From CAZPUS01 sp964589825 (lineage in GTDB: Bacteria > Fibrobacterota > Chitinivibrionia > Chitinivibrionales > WJKA01), in assembly GCA_964589825.1 (NCBI GenBank), contig CAZPUS010000013.1:1-64000 (forward strand): a stretch of 64,000 bases of DNA, given 5' to 3'. The notes under the pieces are model-generated. The model was not told where the DNA came from, searched no databases, and was given only the letters and a program-made list of their open reading frames with translations. How positions within the stretch are numbered: position 1 is the stretch's first letter; each line of letters begins with the position of its first letter. This document shows, one piece after another, positions 35,111-43,297 of this stretch. Both the position numbers and the translations under genes were made by a program.

Positions 35111-36028
35111 ATGCAGTTTCTTAAATCACCGAATTTCGATTTTATAGGAAATTATACCAAGGCGTTCATTATCTCCGGAGTCTTGATTCTTGCCACCATT
35201 ATCTCGGTAATTGCGCATGGCGGGCTTAACATGTCCATTGATTTTGTCGGTGGTACGCTGATGCAGTGCAAGTTCGAAAAGCCAGTGCGTGGCGATCTCG
35301 CTCGTCTTCGCACGGTCATTTCCGGTCTGGGGCTGGGCCAGCCGGAAATCAAGACGGTCGGTCGTCCTGAACTGCATCAGGTACAGATTGTGGTAAAGAA
35401 AAAGGCGGAAGGAACAACCGTTGGTGACAAAATCAAATCCGCGTTGCGAAGTGAGTATTCCCAGAATCCTTTCGAGGTGCAGCGCATCGAAAAAGTCGGT
35501 GCAAAGATCGGGGGAGAAATGCAGCGGAATGCTTTCATCGCTATCGGACTTTCTCTTATTGCGATTGTCATATACGTGGGGTTTCGTTTTCATTTTCCGT
35601 TTGGCATTGCATCTATCGTTGCGTTGTTTCACGATGTCGTTCTAACGATTGGCGTGTTCTCCTTTACAAATGCAGAATTTTCGTTGCCTATCATTGCGGC
35701 ACTTCTGACGATTGTGGGGTATTCTCTTAACGATACCATCGTAGTATTCGATCGCATAAGAGAGAACCTGGGTGGCTCTGTAGTCAAGCGTGATTTCGCT
35801 ACGCGCGTCAACAACAGCATCAATCAGTGTCTTTCACGAACCGTAATAACCTCACTTACGACGTTCGCAGTGGTATTTTGCCTTTTCGTGGCCTTTTTTG
35901 CCAGTGGAAATGTAATAAAGAATTTTTCGATGGCATTGCTTGTCGGTGTTGTCGTGGGGACCTATTCTTCGGCGTTCGTAGCCAGCCCTGTGCTGGTATT
36001 ATGGAATAAAAAATGGCCGATGAAATAG
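35111..36028 (+). CDS. secF: Protein translocase subunit SecF
   Basis: Partner of SecD in the SecDF complex. The 305-residue protein has the N-terminal helix (FIISGVLILATIISVIAHGG), SIDFVGGTLMQCKF (the D-F-x-GG motif), a periplasmic domain and five helices with VALFHDVVLTIGVFSF, GYSLNDTIVVFDRIRENL and NNSINQCLSRTVITSLTTFAVVFCLF, all typical. AAGGAATGAGTT before ATG 35111 supplies the ribosome binding site. It closes the classical secDF pair; lolA follows after ~200 nt. Confidence 0.97.
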   Translation: MQFLKSPNFDFIGNYTKAFIISGVLILATIISVIAHGGLNMSIDFVGGTLMQCKFEKPVRGDLARLRTVISGLGLGQPEIKTVGRPELHQVQIVVKKKAEGTTVGDKIKSALRSEYSQNPFEVQRIEKVGAKIGGEMQRNAFIAIGLSLIAIVIYVGFRFHFPFGIASIVALFHDVVLTIGVFSFTNAEFSLPIIAALLTIVGYSLNDTIVVFDRIRENLGGSVVKRDFATRVNNSINQCLSRTVITSLTTFAVVFCLFVAFFASGNVIKNFSMALLVGVVVGTYSSAFVASPVLVLWNKKWPMK

Positions 36029-36232
36029 TCTGAAAATGTGCGTAGTTTCGATTTGACACGTTGTGGCCAATCGTCAAGAAAGAAGCAATGAACGGTTTGG
36101 TGCTTCTACACGGCTGTGGTGCAGATACAGGAGAAAACCCGGTTCAGGGTAACGTACAGGAAGCGGGAGGCGAAGTCAGAGGCGCATCGGGAATCAGCAC
36201 GCGATTTGTTTCAGGTTAACGGGAGAATAACC

Positions 36233-36874
36233 ATGATACGACAAAAAAGGCGAGTATGGAGCGCATTGACCATCGGTATACTGCTGGCTGCATCGCTGGC
36301 GTATTCCACGACGGGCTCTCTTCTTGAACAGGCCAAGGGCAACTACGGAGAACAAAGCAGCGTGCGGACAAAATTCACCCTCGATATTTTCTGGAAGGTG
36401 CGGCAGAAAACAGAGCATAAAAAGGGTACGTTACTGCTCGGAAAAGGCGATAAGTTCAGGGTGCGCCTCGATCATACCGAGTGGGTTTCGGATGGGTATA
36501 CCTATTGGCAATACAGCAAAAAAAGCAACCAGGTGGTGATAAAAAATCTCCTCGACCTGGACGTATCGTATCATCCATCCATGATATTTTCACATTATCT
36601 GAAAAACGAATCATATGTCGCGGTCGATACAACCGAATGTTGTATCGCATATACCGATTCTTCATTAAAGAGTAATAAAAAGTCTCAGATAAACGAAATT
36701 ACCATATGGATACGTAAAGAGGGTGCTTCGATCGAAAAGATAAAGATGGTGGATGAGAATGGTAATATAAGTACCTATACGTTTAATAAATGGAAATTCG
36801 GTGTACAGTTTTCTGAAGACGATTTTACATTCGAGCCGCCGCAGGATGCCCGTATCCTCGATACGCGGGCATAG
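36233..36874 (+). CDS. lolA: Outer-membrane lipoprotein carrier LolA-like
   Basis: A 213-residue periplasmic protein. The signal peptide (VWSALTIGILLAASLAYS) is followed by a LolA-type body: FTLDIFWKVRQKTEHKKGTLLLGKGDKFRVRLDHTEWVSDGYTYWQYSKKSNQVVIKNL (the family reads F-P-x-K-F-R-Y, D-G-x-x-L-W-Y-Y), and a closing half with ITIWIRKEG and FSEDDFTFEPP. LolA shuttles lipoproteins from LolCDE to the outer membrane. Start ATG 36233 has GGGAG 8 nt upstream; the frame is open further upstream to 36116 without conserved sequence. Its 3' end overlaps the next gene by 29 nt. Placement between secDF and outer-membrane barrels suits an envelope-delivery operon. Confidence 0.82.
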   Translation: MIRQKRRVWSALTIGILLAASLAYSTTGSLLEQAKGNYGEQSSVRTKFTLDIFWKVRQKTEHKKGTLLLGKGDKFRVRLDHTEWVSDGYTYWQYSKKSNQVVIKNLLDLDVSYHPSMIFSHYLKNESYVAVDTTECCIAYTDSSLKSNKKSQINEITIWIRKEGASIEKIKMVDENGNISTYTFNKWKFGVQFSEDDFTFEPPQDARILDTRA

Positions 36875-38525
36875 TCGATACCGTTTTATATCGATATGGA
36901 TATGTGTGGCAATTGCAGTATCTATTCGGGCACCTGTTGCTGGGAACGGAAATATAGATGCCATTGAGTCGATCACGAGTAAACGGATTTATTCGATACA
37001 TGCATGGAAGGATTCGATATGGCTCGTGACGCCAAAAGGTATCAATATCGGATGGGACCGCGTTGCCGGGAAGGGAATCGATACGGCCGGAGTGAGCTGG
37101 TGGGGCTATCGCACCACACGAGGAGTGCTTTTCAATGAACGGGCGGTACATGCACGCGGCCCGCACGCAGAGATAGCGGTCGCCTGGCATCCGGATACCG
37201 TAAGGCGACACAATCCATTCTGGATCTATCCGGGACAAGGAGATGAATTCGGGCTTGTTAATCCTGTATGGAATGATGTGATATTCCGGGATACTACCGC
37301 CTTTCGCGGTATGCCCGATGATTTCGATGGATTCTGGACTTACGATATGGCGGCGGATGACAGTACGTACTGGTGTGCCTATGGCTATGGAGGCCTTGTG
37401 GCCATTGATGCCCCGCTTTCCATACAGCAGGACAGCATCGGGTTTCGGATTATGATTGCGCAGCCGCACCAAAACGATTCCTCCTTTACAACCCGTGAAT
37501 ACGTGGTTGATAAATCCGCTCGATTCCCCTCTTCCGCGCAAATAGATTCCGGATTTACCACACTGCTGGATACTTCATTTTTTTTCCATTCCGTTGCAGT
37601 CGATACGGTGCGGAAAGATACACGTGTGTGGGGCCTTACGAGAAAACGGATATGGGAGTTTGATCCTGCCACTCGGCAATGGTATGATCGTTCCGCAAAT
37701 ATTACCACAACCAAAGGCTTTACGGCCTGTGCTCGTATATATACCTCCTCCTATTCTTCTGAACAGTCGCCGGTGGTAACTACTTTACATGTGTCTGCCA
37801 CGAACGATACAACAGAGAAAATTTTTTATTACGACAGTGCACGAGGTACCTGGACGCAGCGTGCCGAATTCGAAACGGTAAATGCATGTGCATTTGGCAG
37901 CGCATACAGTGATCAGGGTCCGGTACAGGCTTTATATGTAGTGCATGAGGGAAGTCATCTCGAAGCGCTGTCCATCGAAGGGAATGCGGGGCTTCTTTCT
38001 GCGTCTGCACAGATATATGCCAGTGAACGTGCATTGAATGCGCGTCATATATACGATATCGCGTTTGTGCCGCACAGCGAAGGAGATGACGGCTACCTAT
38101 GGATTGCAACCGACAACGGGCTTTTTTACAGCCGTAATGAAGTAAAAGATCAGCGGGAACGCAACGAGCTGCTTCTTGCGGCAAAACCGCCCGGTATCGG
38201 TGCCGGTCTCTCTGAAACGTATGCATATCCGACCATACTCAATGAAAAAAATGAAAAGGTATGCATTGCCTATAATTTATCGAAATCGGCAAAGGTGACC
38301 ATCGAAATATTCGACTGGAATATGGACTTTGTTACAAGCCTCACCGACGCAGCGATGCGAATCGCCGGTACACGCAGTCGTACGGGACGGAGTGCGCATC
38401 CGGTAGAGGACTGCTGGGACGGGACCGATGTACACGGCAACGAGGTTGCCCCCGGTGTATACTATTATAAGGTGATATCACATGCAGGAGGAGCGAGTTT
38501 TGGTAAAATCGTCGTTGCTCGTTAG
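36846..38525 (+). CDS. Secreted propeller-like protein with C-terminal FlgD-type Ig domain
   Basis: About 559 residues from ATG 36846: a signal peptide (FISIWICVAIAVSIRAPVAG), then a beta-rich body with repeating blade-like segments (HAWKDSIWLVTPKGI, DRVWGLTRKRIWEFD-type strands, YLWIATDNGLFYSRNE) reminiscent of two-component-regulator or sensor-type propellers, and a final ~85-residue FlgD/T9SS-type Ig fold (KVTIEIFDWNMDFV, DCWDGTDVHGNEVAPGVYYYKVIS, ending GKIVVAR). Such tails are found on secreted proteins of Fibrobacterota and Bacteroidota. The start is uncertain because the gene begins inside lolA. The next gene begins before this one ends. Role unknown, but the operon setting suggests a part of an outer-membrane assembly or secretion apparatus. 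Confidence 0.7.
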   Translation: MPVSSIRGHSRYRFISIWICVAIAVSIRAPVAGNGNIDAIESITSKRIYSIHAWKDSIWLVTPKGINIGWDRVAGKGIDTAGVSWWGYRTTRGVLFNERAVHARGPHAEIAVAWHPDTVRRHNPFWIYPGQGDEFGLVNPVWNDVIFRDTTAFRGMPDDFDGFWTYDMAADDSTYWCAYGYGGLVAIDAPLSIQQDSIGFRIMIAQPHQNDSSFTTREYVVDKSARFPSSAQIDSGFTTLLDTSFFFHSVAVDTVRKDTRVWGLTRKRIWEFDPATRQWYDRSANITTTKGFTACARIYTSSYSSEQSPVVTTLHVSATNDTTEKIFYYDSARGTWTQRAEFETVNACAFGSAYSDQGPVQALYVVHEGSHLEALSIEGNAGLLSASAQIYASERALNARHIYDIAFVPHSEGDDGYLWIATDNGLFYSRNEVKDQRERNELLLAAKPPGIGAGLSETYAYPTILNEKNEKVCIAYNLSKSAKVTIEIFDWNMDFVTSLTDAAMRIAGTRSRTGRSAHPVEDCWDGTDVHGNEVAPGVYYYKVISHAGGASFGKIVVAR

Positions 38526-39549
38526 GTGCTTTCTGCACAGTATTTGTATTGCGTGTATATGCTGCAGTATGCTCCGGGCCTCTTCGTATCTGGGAGGAGA
38601 CGCGGATGCCTTTCTGCGTCCACCGGTCGGTGCGTATGCAGCGGCGATGGGTGGAGCGGCTACAGCAGGCGCGATGAATCCTATCGGGTGGTGGAATCCG
38701 GCCGCACTCGATGCGCAGCAGGGTCCGGTGTTCTCCTCCGGCTGTGGTTTGCGTTCTCTCGGTCGGCCCGAGGGCTATGTCTCCTATTACTTTGGCATAC
38801 CTCCACGAATGAGTGCTGGAGCCTGCATGGTCTACCGGGGAGATCCGCGGATCGAGCTGCGGGACTCGGACGAAAAGGTGCAGGATCATGGCGCTTATAC
38901 GACCGTCACGTCAAAAATCTCTCTTGGTTATATGTTCTCCCGTCATCTTTCCCTGGGAATGAATATAGGATTGTTATACCAATCGCTTCCCAGTGAAATA
39001 TCGGTTACTACTTCTACCTTTACGGTTGGTGCGTTCGATCTCGCTATGCAGCATGAAATTACCGATGCGTTTTTTGCAGCCTTCGTTATCCGGCATCTTA
39101 ATACGGTGTTGAACTGGCAGATGAAACAAGCTAATGCCGGAGCGTTGCAGAGTGCACGAGATGTGGGAATGCCGCCGGAAATCACTGCCGCGATTTCGTG
39201 GCGGACGGCCGTAGGTGGACGTACGGTCCAATGGCACAGTGATTGTAACATTCATGTGTTCGACCATGAATTCGCACTACGGGAAAGGCCGGCGCTTGTA
39301 TGGAATAACGGGGTTTCGTGGGCAGTCTGGGAACAATGGCATCTGCGGTTCGGTATAGGGGATATGACGTTTGACAGCGACCTCTACACCCGCTCGTCAA
39401 ACTGGATCGATCATTTTGCGATACGGGCGGGGGCGGGATTTCTTTATATTCCCGCTCATGAAAATCGACCACGGATCAGTTATTCCCTCTCTAACAGCAA
39501 GTCGCTTTCAGGGGTAAATCAGCAGCTGGAAATCATGTATACGTTTTAA
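38500..39549 (+). CDS. PorV/PorQ-type outer-membrane beta-barrel protein
   Basis: About 349 residues: a Cys-rich signal region (CFLHSICIACICCSMLRAS) followed by the UPF0164/PorV-PorQ opening pattern FLRPPVGAYAAAMGGAATAGAMNPIGWWNPAALDAQQGP (G-A-R-A-x-G-M-G-G-A ... N-P-A-A) and alternating beta strands to a terminal QLEIMYTF, as in FadL-like barrels. PorV and PorQ are outer-membrane parts of type IX secretion that receive or process secreted cargo. The start is placed at TTG 38500 because AGGAGG lies 8 nt before it; ATG 38482 in frame is the alternative but lies over that site and inside the upstream gene. Function as a T9SS component is inferred. Confidence 0.75.
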   Translation: MVKSSLLVRCFLHSICIACICCSMLRASSYLGGDADAFLRPPVGAYAAAMGGAATAGAMNPIGWWNPAALDAQQGPVFSSGCGLRSLGRPEGYVSYYFGIPPRMSAGACMVYRGDPRIELRDSDEKVQDHGAYTTVTSKISLGYMFSRHLSLGMNIGLLYQSLPSEISVTTSTFTVGAFDLAMQHEITDAFFAAFVIRHLNTVLNWQMKQANAGALQSARDVGMPPEITAAISWRTAVGGRTVQWHSDCNIHVFDHEFALRERPALVWNNGVSWAVWEQWHLRFGIGDMTFDSDLYTRSSNWIDHFAIRAGAGFLYIPAHENRPRISYSLSNSKSLSGVNQQLEIMYTF

Positions 39550-39564
39550 TAGAGGATAAAAGTG

Positions 39565-40533
39565 ATGAGCATAAAAAAAGCAGCAGCATGTGCGTTATTT
39601 TTTCTTGCCTTTTTCATACCTGTGTCGGATGCCTCTGAGTTCTATTCTGAAGCGGCTTCTCATGGATTCCAGTTTGTTGAAACCCCGATTGATGCGCGGA
39701 TTACCGCGATGGGTAATGCCGCGACTGCAGGATTGCATACCGGGGGATTCGATATTTATAACCCGGCGACAACCGGGATTGGCACCGCCCATTATGCGTC
39801 GGTGCATATCGGGATTTTTGCGGCGGGTGATAATCGCAACGTGGCACTGGAAGGTGGCTGGGACTTCGGCACATGGTTTTTTGCGTCCGGGGTGCGCAGT
39901 CATACAGTCGACAATATCGTGGAAACCAGCGGTGACGGCAATTATGTTGGTGCCACCTCATCCCAGCAGCAGACGATTATGACTCTTTCCACAGGAGTCA
40001 ACCGTGGAAACATGGCTTTCGGAGTCAATCTGCATGGACTCCAGGACAGAATATCCAGTGAAACCGCGCACGCGGCCTCAATGAGTCTGGGGATGGTTGC
40101 ACGGATTATTCCCGGCAGGCTGCGCATTGGTATTGCCGGGTTTCATCTCAACGATTATTTGGAATCCACCCGTCTTTCCACACGGTTTTTCGAAGAAGGC
40201 GAAGAGGTACGGCTTCCGGTATACGGACGTGCGGGGGCGGTTTATATCGATACAGTATGGAACTTACATACCAGAATCGCCATTGACGGAGTGTATCGCA
40301 CCGTTGACCACAGGGTGATGATTCCCGCTGGATGTGCCATTACGCCTGCGTCGTTCGAATATCTCACACTGCGTATCGGGAAACGAATTAACCACGACAC
40401 GGAATTGTTTTCCTTTGGTGTCGGCCTGACGTTGGAGAATATAGGGGTGAATCTCGGCTGCATTCTCCCGCGTTTTGTTGATGACACCCGGGTGAGCTGG
40501 AATGCTACATGTACTTATTTTCTTACACGCTGA
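39565..40533 (+). CDS. PorV/PorQ-type outer-membrane beta-barrel protein, second copy
   Basis: A 322-residue exported protein (signal CALFFLAFFIPVSDAS) of the same barrel family as its upstream neighbour: FVETPIDARITAMGNAATAGLHTGGFDIYNPATTGIGTAH carries the G-N-A-x-x-A and Y-N-P-A-x motifs, and the C-terminus ends WNATCTYFLTR in strand form. Sequence similarity to the neighbour is low outside these motifs, so the two are old paralogues rather than a recent duplication. AGAGG lies 9 nt before ATG 39565 (an in-frame GTG at 39562 is possible). It ends the secD-to-barrel operon. Confidence 0.75.
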   Translation: MSIKKAAACALFFLAFFIPVSDASEFYSEAASHGFQFVETPIDARITAMGNAATAGLHTGGFDIYNPATTGIGTAHYASVHIGIFAAGDNRNVALEGGWDFGTWFFASGVRSHTVDNIVETSGDGNYVGATSSQQQTIMTLSTGVNRGNMAFGVNLHGLQDRISSETAHAASMSLGMVARIIPGRLRIGIAGFHLNDYLESTRLSTRFFEEGEEVRLPVYGRAGAVYIDTVWNLHTRIAIDGVYRTVDHRVMIPAGCAITPASFEYLTLRIGKRINHDTELFSFGVGLTLENIGVNLGCILPRFVDDTRVSWNATCTYFLTR

Positions 40534-40845
40534 GATACGGTGTCGGTATGAGCTTTGGCCTGGCGTATCTACCCGACGGATGGGGTGCGGTATTGATTAA
40601 TGTTCGATACGGCAGATTTACAGCTATTCATGCGCAGTGATAGCGGCTAATGGTGTGACGGGCAGCGGGGGCGATCGACAATAATCGCTTGTCGAAACAC
40701 GTGTTATGAAATACGATCAAATAACTGTGTATGACCGGGCTTACGGCCCGTGCAATTTTTTCCCATTGTCGAAAGGTATTGTTGTATATTTATAACTATA
40801 CATATGATAATGGAATATAACGTACTTAAAAGAAGGGGTAGATGA
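40534..40845. other. Intergenic region before mreB
   Basis: 312 bp with a candidate terminator at 40735-40762 and, after it, TTGTCG at 40767-40772 followed by the A/T-rich stretch TATATTTATAACTATAC, a plausible promoter for the rod-shape operon. No gene is seen. Confidence 0.4.
40735..40762 (+). terminator. Possible terminator upstream of mreB
   Basis: CGGGC-TTACG-GCCCG hairpin followed after 5 nt by TTTTTT. It would separate the barrel operon from the mre operon. The stem is short (5 bp) and the T-run is displaced. Confidence 0.4.
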
Positions 40846-41880
40846 ATGCTATTCGGCAATTTCTGGTCAAATGAAATGGGAATTGATTTAGGAACCGCAA
40901 ATACCCTTATTTATGTTAAAAACCGGGGGCTTTTTATTAACGAACCATCGGTCGTAGCACTTGACAAAGATACCAAGGAAGTCAAGGCAATCGGTATGGA
41001 AGCAAAACGCATGCTCGGAAGGACCCCGAATGAAATCGAGGCGATACGTCCAATGAAGGACGGTGTTATTGCCGACTTCGAGCTTGTAGAGAGAATCCTT
41101 AAATATTTTATCCGCAAGGTCTATAAACAATATCCGTCTCTTTTCCGGCCTCGGGCGGTTATTGGTGTACCCTCCGGTATTACCGAAGTCGAGAAACGCG
41201 CGGTGCATGATTCCGCCGAGAGTGCGGGAGTGCGGGAAGTGCATCTTGTGGCCGAGCCCATGGCGGCAGCAGTGGGGATGGGGCTGCCGGTCGATCAACC
41301 ATCCGGAAACATGATCGTCGATATTGGTGGCGGGACGGCCGAAATCGCGGTACTTGCACTTTCGGGGATGGTGTGCGACATGTCGGTGCGTATAGGTGGC
41401 GACGAAATGGACGAAGCCATTGTTTCATATCTGAAGAAGACCTACAATATGCTTATAGGTGAGGGCACTGCGGAGAAGATAAAGATACAGATCGGCTCGG
41501 CGTTTCCTCTTGATGACGAAATCGAGATGGAAGTGAAAGGTCGTGATCTGGTGGCCGGCATACCAAAGACGCTGCGCATCACTTCTACCGAGATTCGGGA
41601 TGCACTCAATGACGCCATTTCCACCATTGTGGAATCTGTAAAGCAGGCGCTGGAGCAGACACCGCCAGAGCTGTCCGCGGATATCCTCGATAAAGGGATT
41701 ATACTTACCGGTGGGAGCTCTCAGTTGCGGGGCCTGGATGAACGTCTCAGGCAGGAGACGAATCTGCCGGTCAACGTGATCGACGAGCCTATCCTTTGTG
41801 TTGCAAAGGGTGCACTGGAAATCGTCTCCAATCTTAACAAATACAAGAGCGTACTTTTCGAAAATACCAAAACCCGATAA
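40846..41880 (+). CDS. mreB: Rod shape-determining protein MreB
   Basis: Bacterial actin that orients lateral wall synthesis. The 344-residue length is standard. Actin-type motifs are clear: phosphate 1 MGIDLGTANTLIYVKNRG, the connect segment VIGVPSGITEVEKRAVHDSAESAGVREVHLVAEPMAAAVGMGLPV, phosphate 2 MIVDIGGGTAEIAVLALSG, the adenosine site GIILTGGSSQLRGLDERL and the C-terminal NLPVNVIDEPILCVAKGALEIV. AAGGGG lies 9 nt upstream of the ATG. First gene of the mreBCD-mrdA-rodA operon. Confidence 0.98.
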   Translation: MLFGNFWSNEMGIDLGTANTLIYVKNRGLFINEPSVVALDKDTKEVKAIGMEAKRMLGRTPNEIEAIRPMKDGVIADFELVERILKYFIRKVYKQYPSLFRPRAVIGVPSGITEVEKRAVHDSAESAGVREVHLVAEPMAAAVGMGLPVDQPSGNMIVDIGGGTAEIAVLALSGMVCDMSVRIGGDEMDEAIVSYLKKTYNMLIGEGTAEKIKIQIGSAFPLDDEIEMEVKGRDLVAGIPKTLRITSTEIRDALNDAISTIVESVKQALEQTPPELSADILDKGIILTGGSSQLRGLDERLRQETNLPVNVIDEPILCVAKGALEIVSNLNKYKSVLFENTKTR

Positions 41881-41958
41881 ATACGCGGTTTTTTTATGGC
41901 CCTGATAAACCGGGGCAGGGTGTGGGTAGCACACGCCTACTGAAAACGGTGATATTAT

Positions 41959-42804
41959 ATGCACTGGGTACTGCAATTTTTTCTTCGAAACAGGATTTTT
42001 TCATCCCTGATTCTTGTAACGGTGATCAGTGGATGGATGCTGGCCAGTTCATCAACCGCACAGTATCGAATCGCACGGATTCTTATGTTTTCGGTATTTT
42101 ACCCGGTACAGTACTCGATCAATACGGTGAATTCGCTGAAATTACTCTTCGAAAAGAACAAAAAACTCAATCAGGAGATGAATGAGCTGAAGGCCAGATG
42201 CGAAAAACTGCACCACCAGAAGCTGGAAAACAGCAAACTGCGCAGTGTCCTTCAGTTCGACAGCTCATCGGATTTTGATTTTGTACATGCAGAGGTGGTG
42301 GTGCGGGAGCCGACTCCGCGTATAGGCGGGGTAATAATTGACGCGGGGACCAGGGCGGGAATAATCCGGTATATGCCGGTGATCAACAGTGAAGGGGTCG
42401 TCGGAAAAGTGGTGGAAACATTCGGGCATTTCAGCCTGATACAACTTTTGCAGGATCCTTCCGCTCGAACGAGTGTGATGATAAAACGCACCGGTGAGGT
42501 CGGACTGCTGCAGTCCGGTAGCGCAAGACGGTTTTTCTTTCAGTGTCGATCTTACGCTGATGTGGTGGAGGATGATACAGTGGTGACGTCGGGGCTGGGA
42601 GGCGTATATCCCGCAGGGCAATACGTGGGGGTAGTGACGCGGATAGAGGACTCCTCCGAGCCGGTGTTCAAGAATGTATATGTGCGTGCATTTGTTGATT
42701 TCAACACACTCGATTTTTTATCAGTAATAAAAATACAGCCCGAATGGCGGGCACATAAAAGTGAAATAGATTCTCTAACGGAAGAGAGATGGCTGCAAAG
42801 ATAA
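41959..42804 (+). CDS. mreC: Rod shape-determining protein MreC
   Basis: A 281-residue inner-membrane protein with one N-terminal helix (SSLILVTVISGWMLA), a periplasmic coiled coil (SLKLLFEKNKKLNQEMNELKARCEKLHHQKLENSKLRSVL) and two beta-barrel-like domains holding GGVIIDAGTRAGI, MPVINSEGVVGKVVETFGHFSLIQLLQDP and TSGLGGVYPAGQYVGVV, the family signatures. MreC activates the wall synthases PBP2-RodA. It overlaps mreD by 16 nt. The ribosome binding site before ATG 41959 is weak. Confidence 0.95.
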   Translation: MHWVLQFFLRNRIFSSLILVTVISGWMLASSSTAQYRIARILMFSVFYPVQYSINTVNSLKLLFEKNKKLNQEMNELKARCEKLHHQKLENSKLRSVLQFDSSSDFDFVHAEVVVREPTPRIGGVIIDAGTRAGIIRYMPVINSEGVVGKVVETFGHFSLIQLLQDPSARTSVMIKRTGEVGLLQSGSARRFFFQCRSYADVVEDDTVVTSGLGGVYPAGQYVGVVTRIEDSSEPVFKNVYVRAFVDFNTLDFLSVIKIQPEWRAHKSEIDSLTEERWLQR

Positions 42805-43289
42805 TTAAATGGATATTCGTTGGATTCGTTTTCCTGATCATTCAGACTACGGTCCTGCATACCATCATGATCGCGGATGTAATGCCCGATTTGCTGATGA
42901 TCATGCTTTTTTTTATCGCGGTGAAATACGGACCGCTCGCCGGTATTTACGTGGGATTCCTTATAGGGCTCGGACAGGATGTCTATTCTCCTTCACTCAT
43001 GGGACAAAATGCACTTGTCAAGGCGATCGCGGGATGTATTTCCGGGATATTCAACGAACATACGATGCGACTTACATTTCCCATGCGATATGTTGTTTTC
43101 CTGCTTGTTTTTGTGGTACACGATGCGATCTTTTTCGGAATCACATCACTAATGGAATCGTCATCGTTTTTGGCCCTTCCGGGGCAGCTTCTCACGCATA
43201 CCCTGCCCAGATGTATTTATTCGCTTGTGCTTGCCATGCTTTTTCAGGCATGGGAAGAGATAATCCGACCATCCCTCGGCAGCAGGTAA
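42789..43289 (+). CDS. mreD: Rod shape-determining protein MreD
   Basis: A 166-residue inner-membrane protein with about five helices (IFVGFVFLIIQTTVLHTIMI, DLLMIMLFFIAVKYGPLAGIYVGFLIGLGQDVYSP and two more). The segment PD-L-L-x-I ... G-x-x-GF-x-I-GL-x-x-D-V-x-S matches MreD. It overlaps mreC by 16 nt and precedes mrdA by 8 nt, the normal operon order. Confidence 0.93.
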   Translation: MAAKIIKWIFVGFVFLIIQTTVLHTIMIADVMPDLLMIMLFFIAVKYGPLAGIYVGFLIGLGQDVYSPSLMGQNALVKAIAGCISGIFNEHTMRLTFPMRYVVFLLVFVVHDAIFFGITSLMESSSFLALPGQLLTHTLPRCIYSLVLAMLFQAWEEIIRPSLGSR

Positions 43290-43297
43290 GGTGAACA

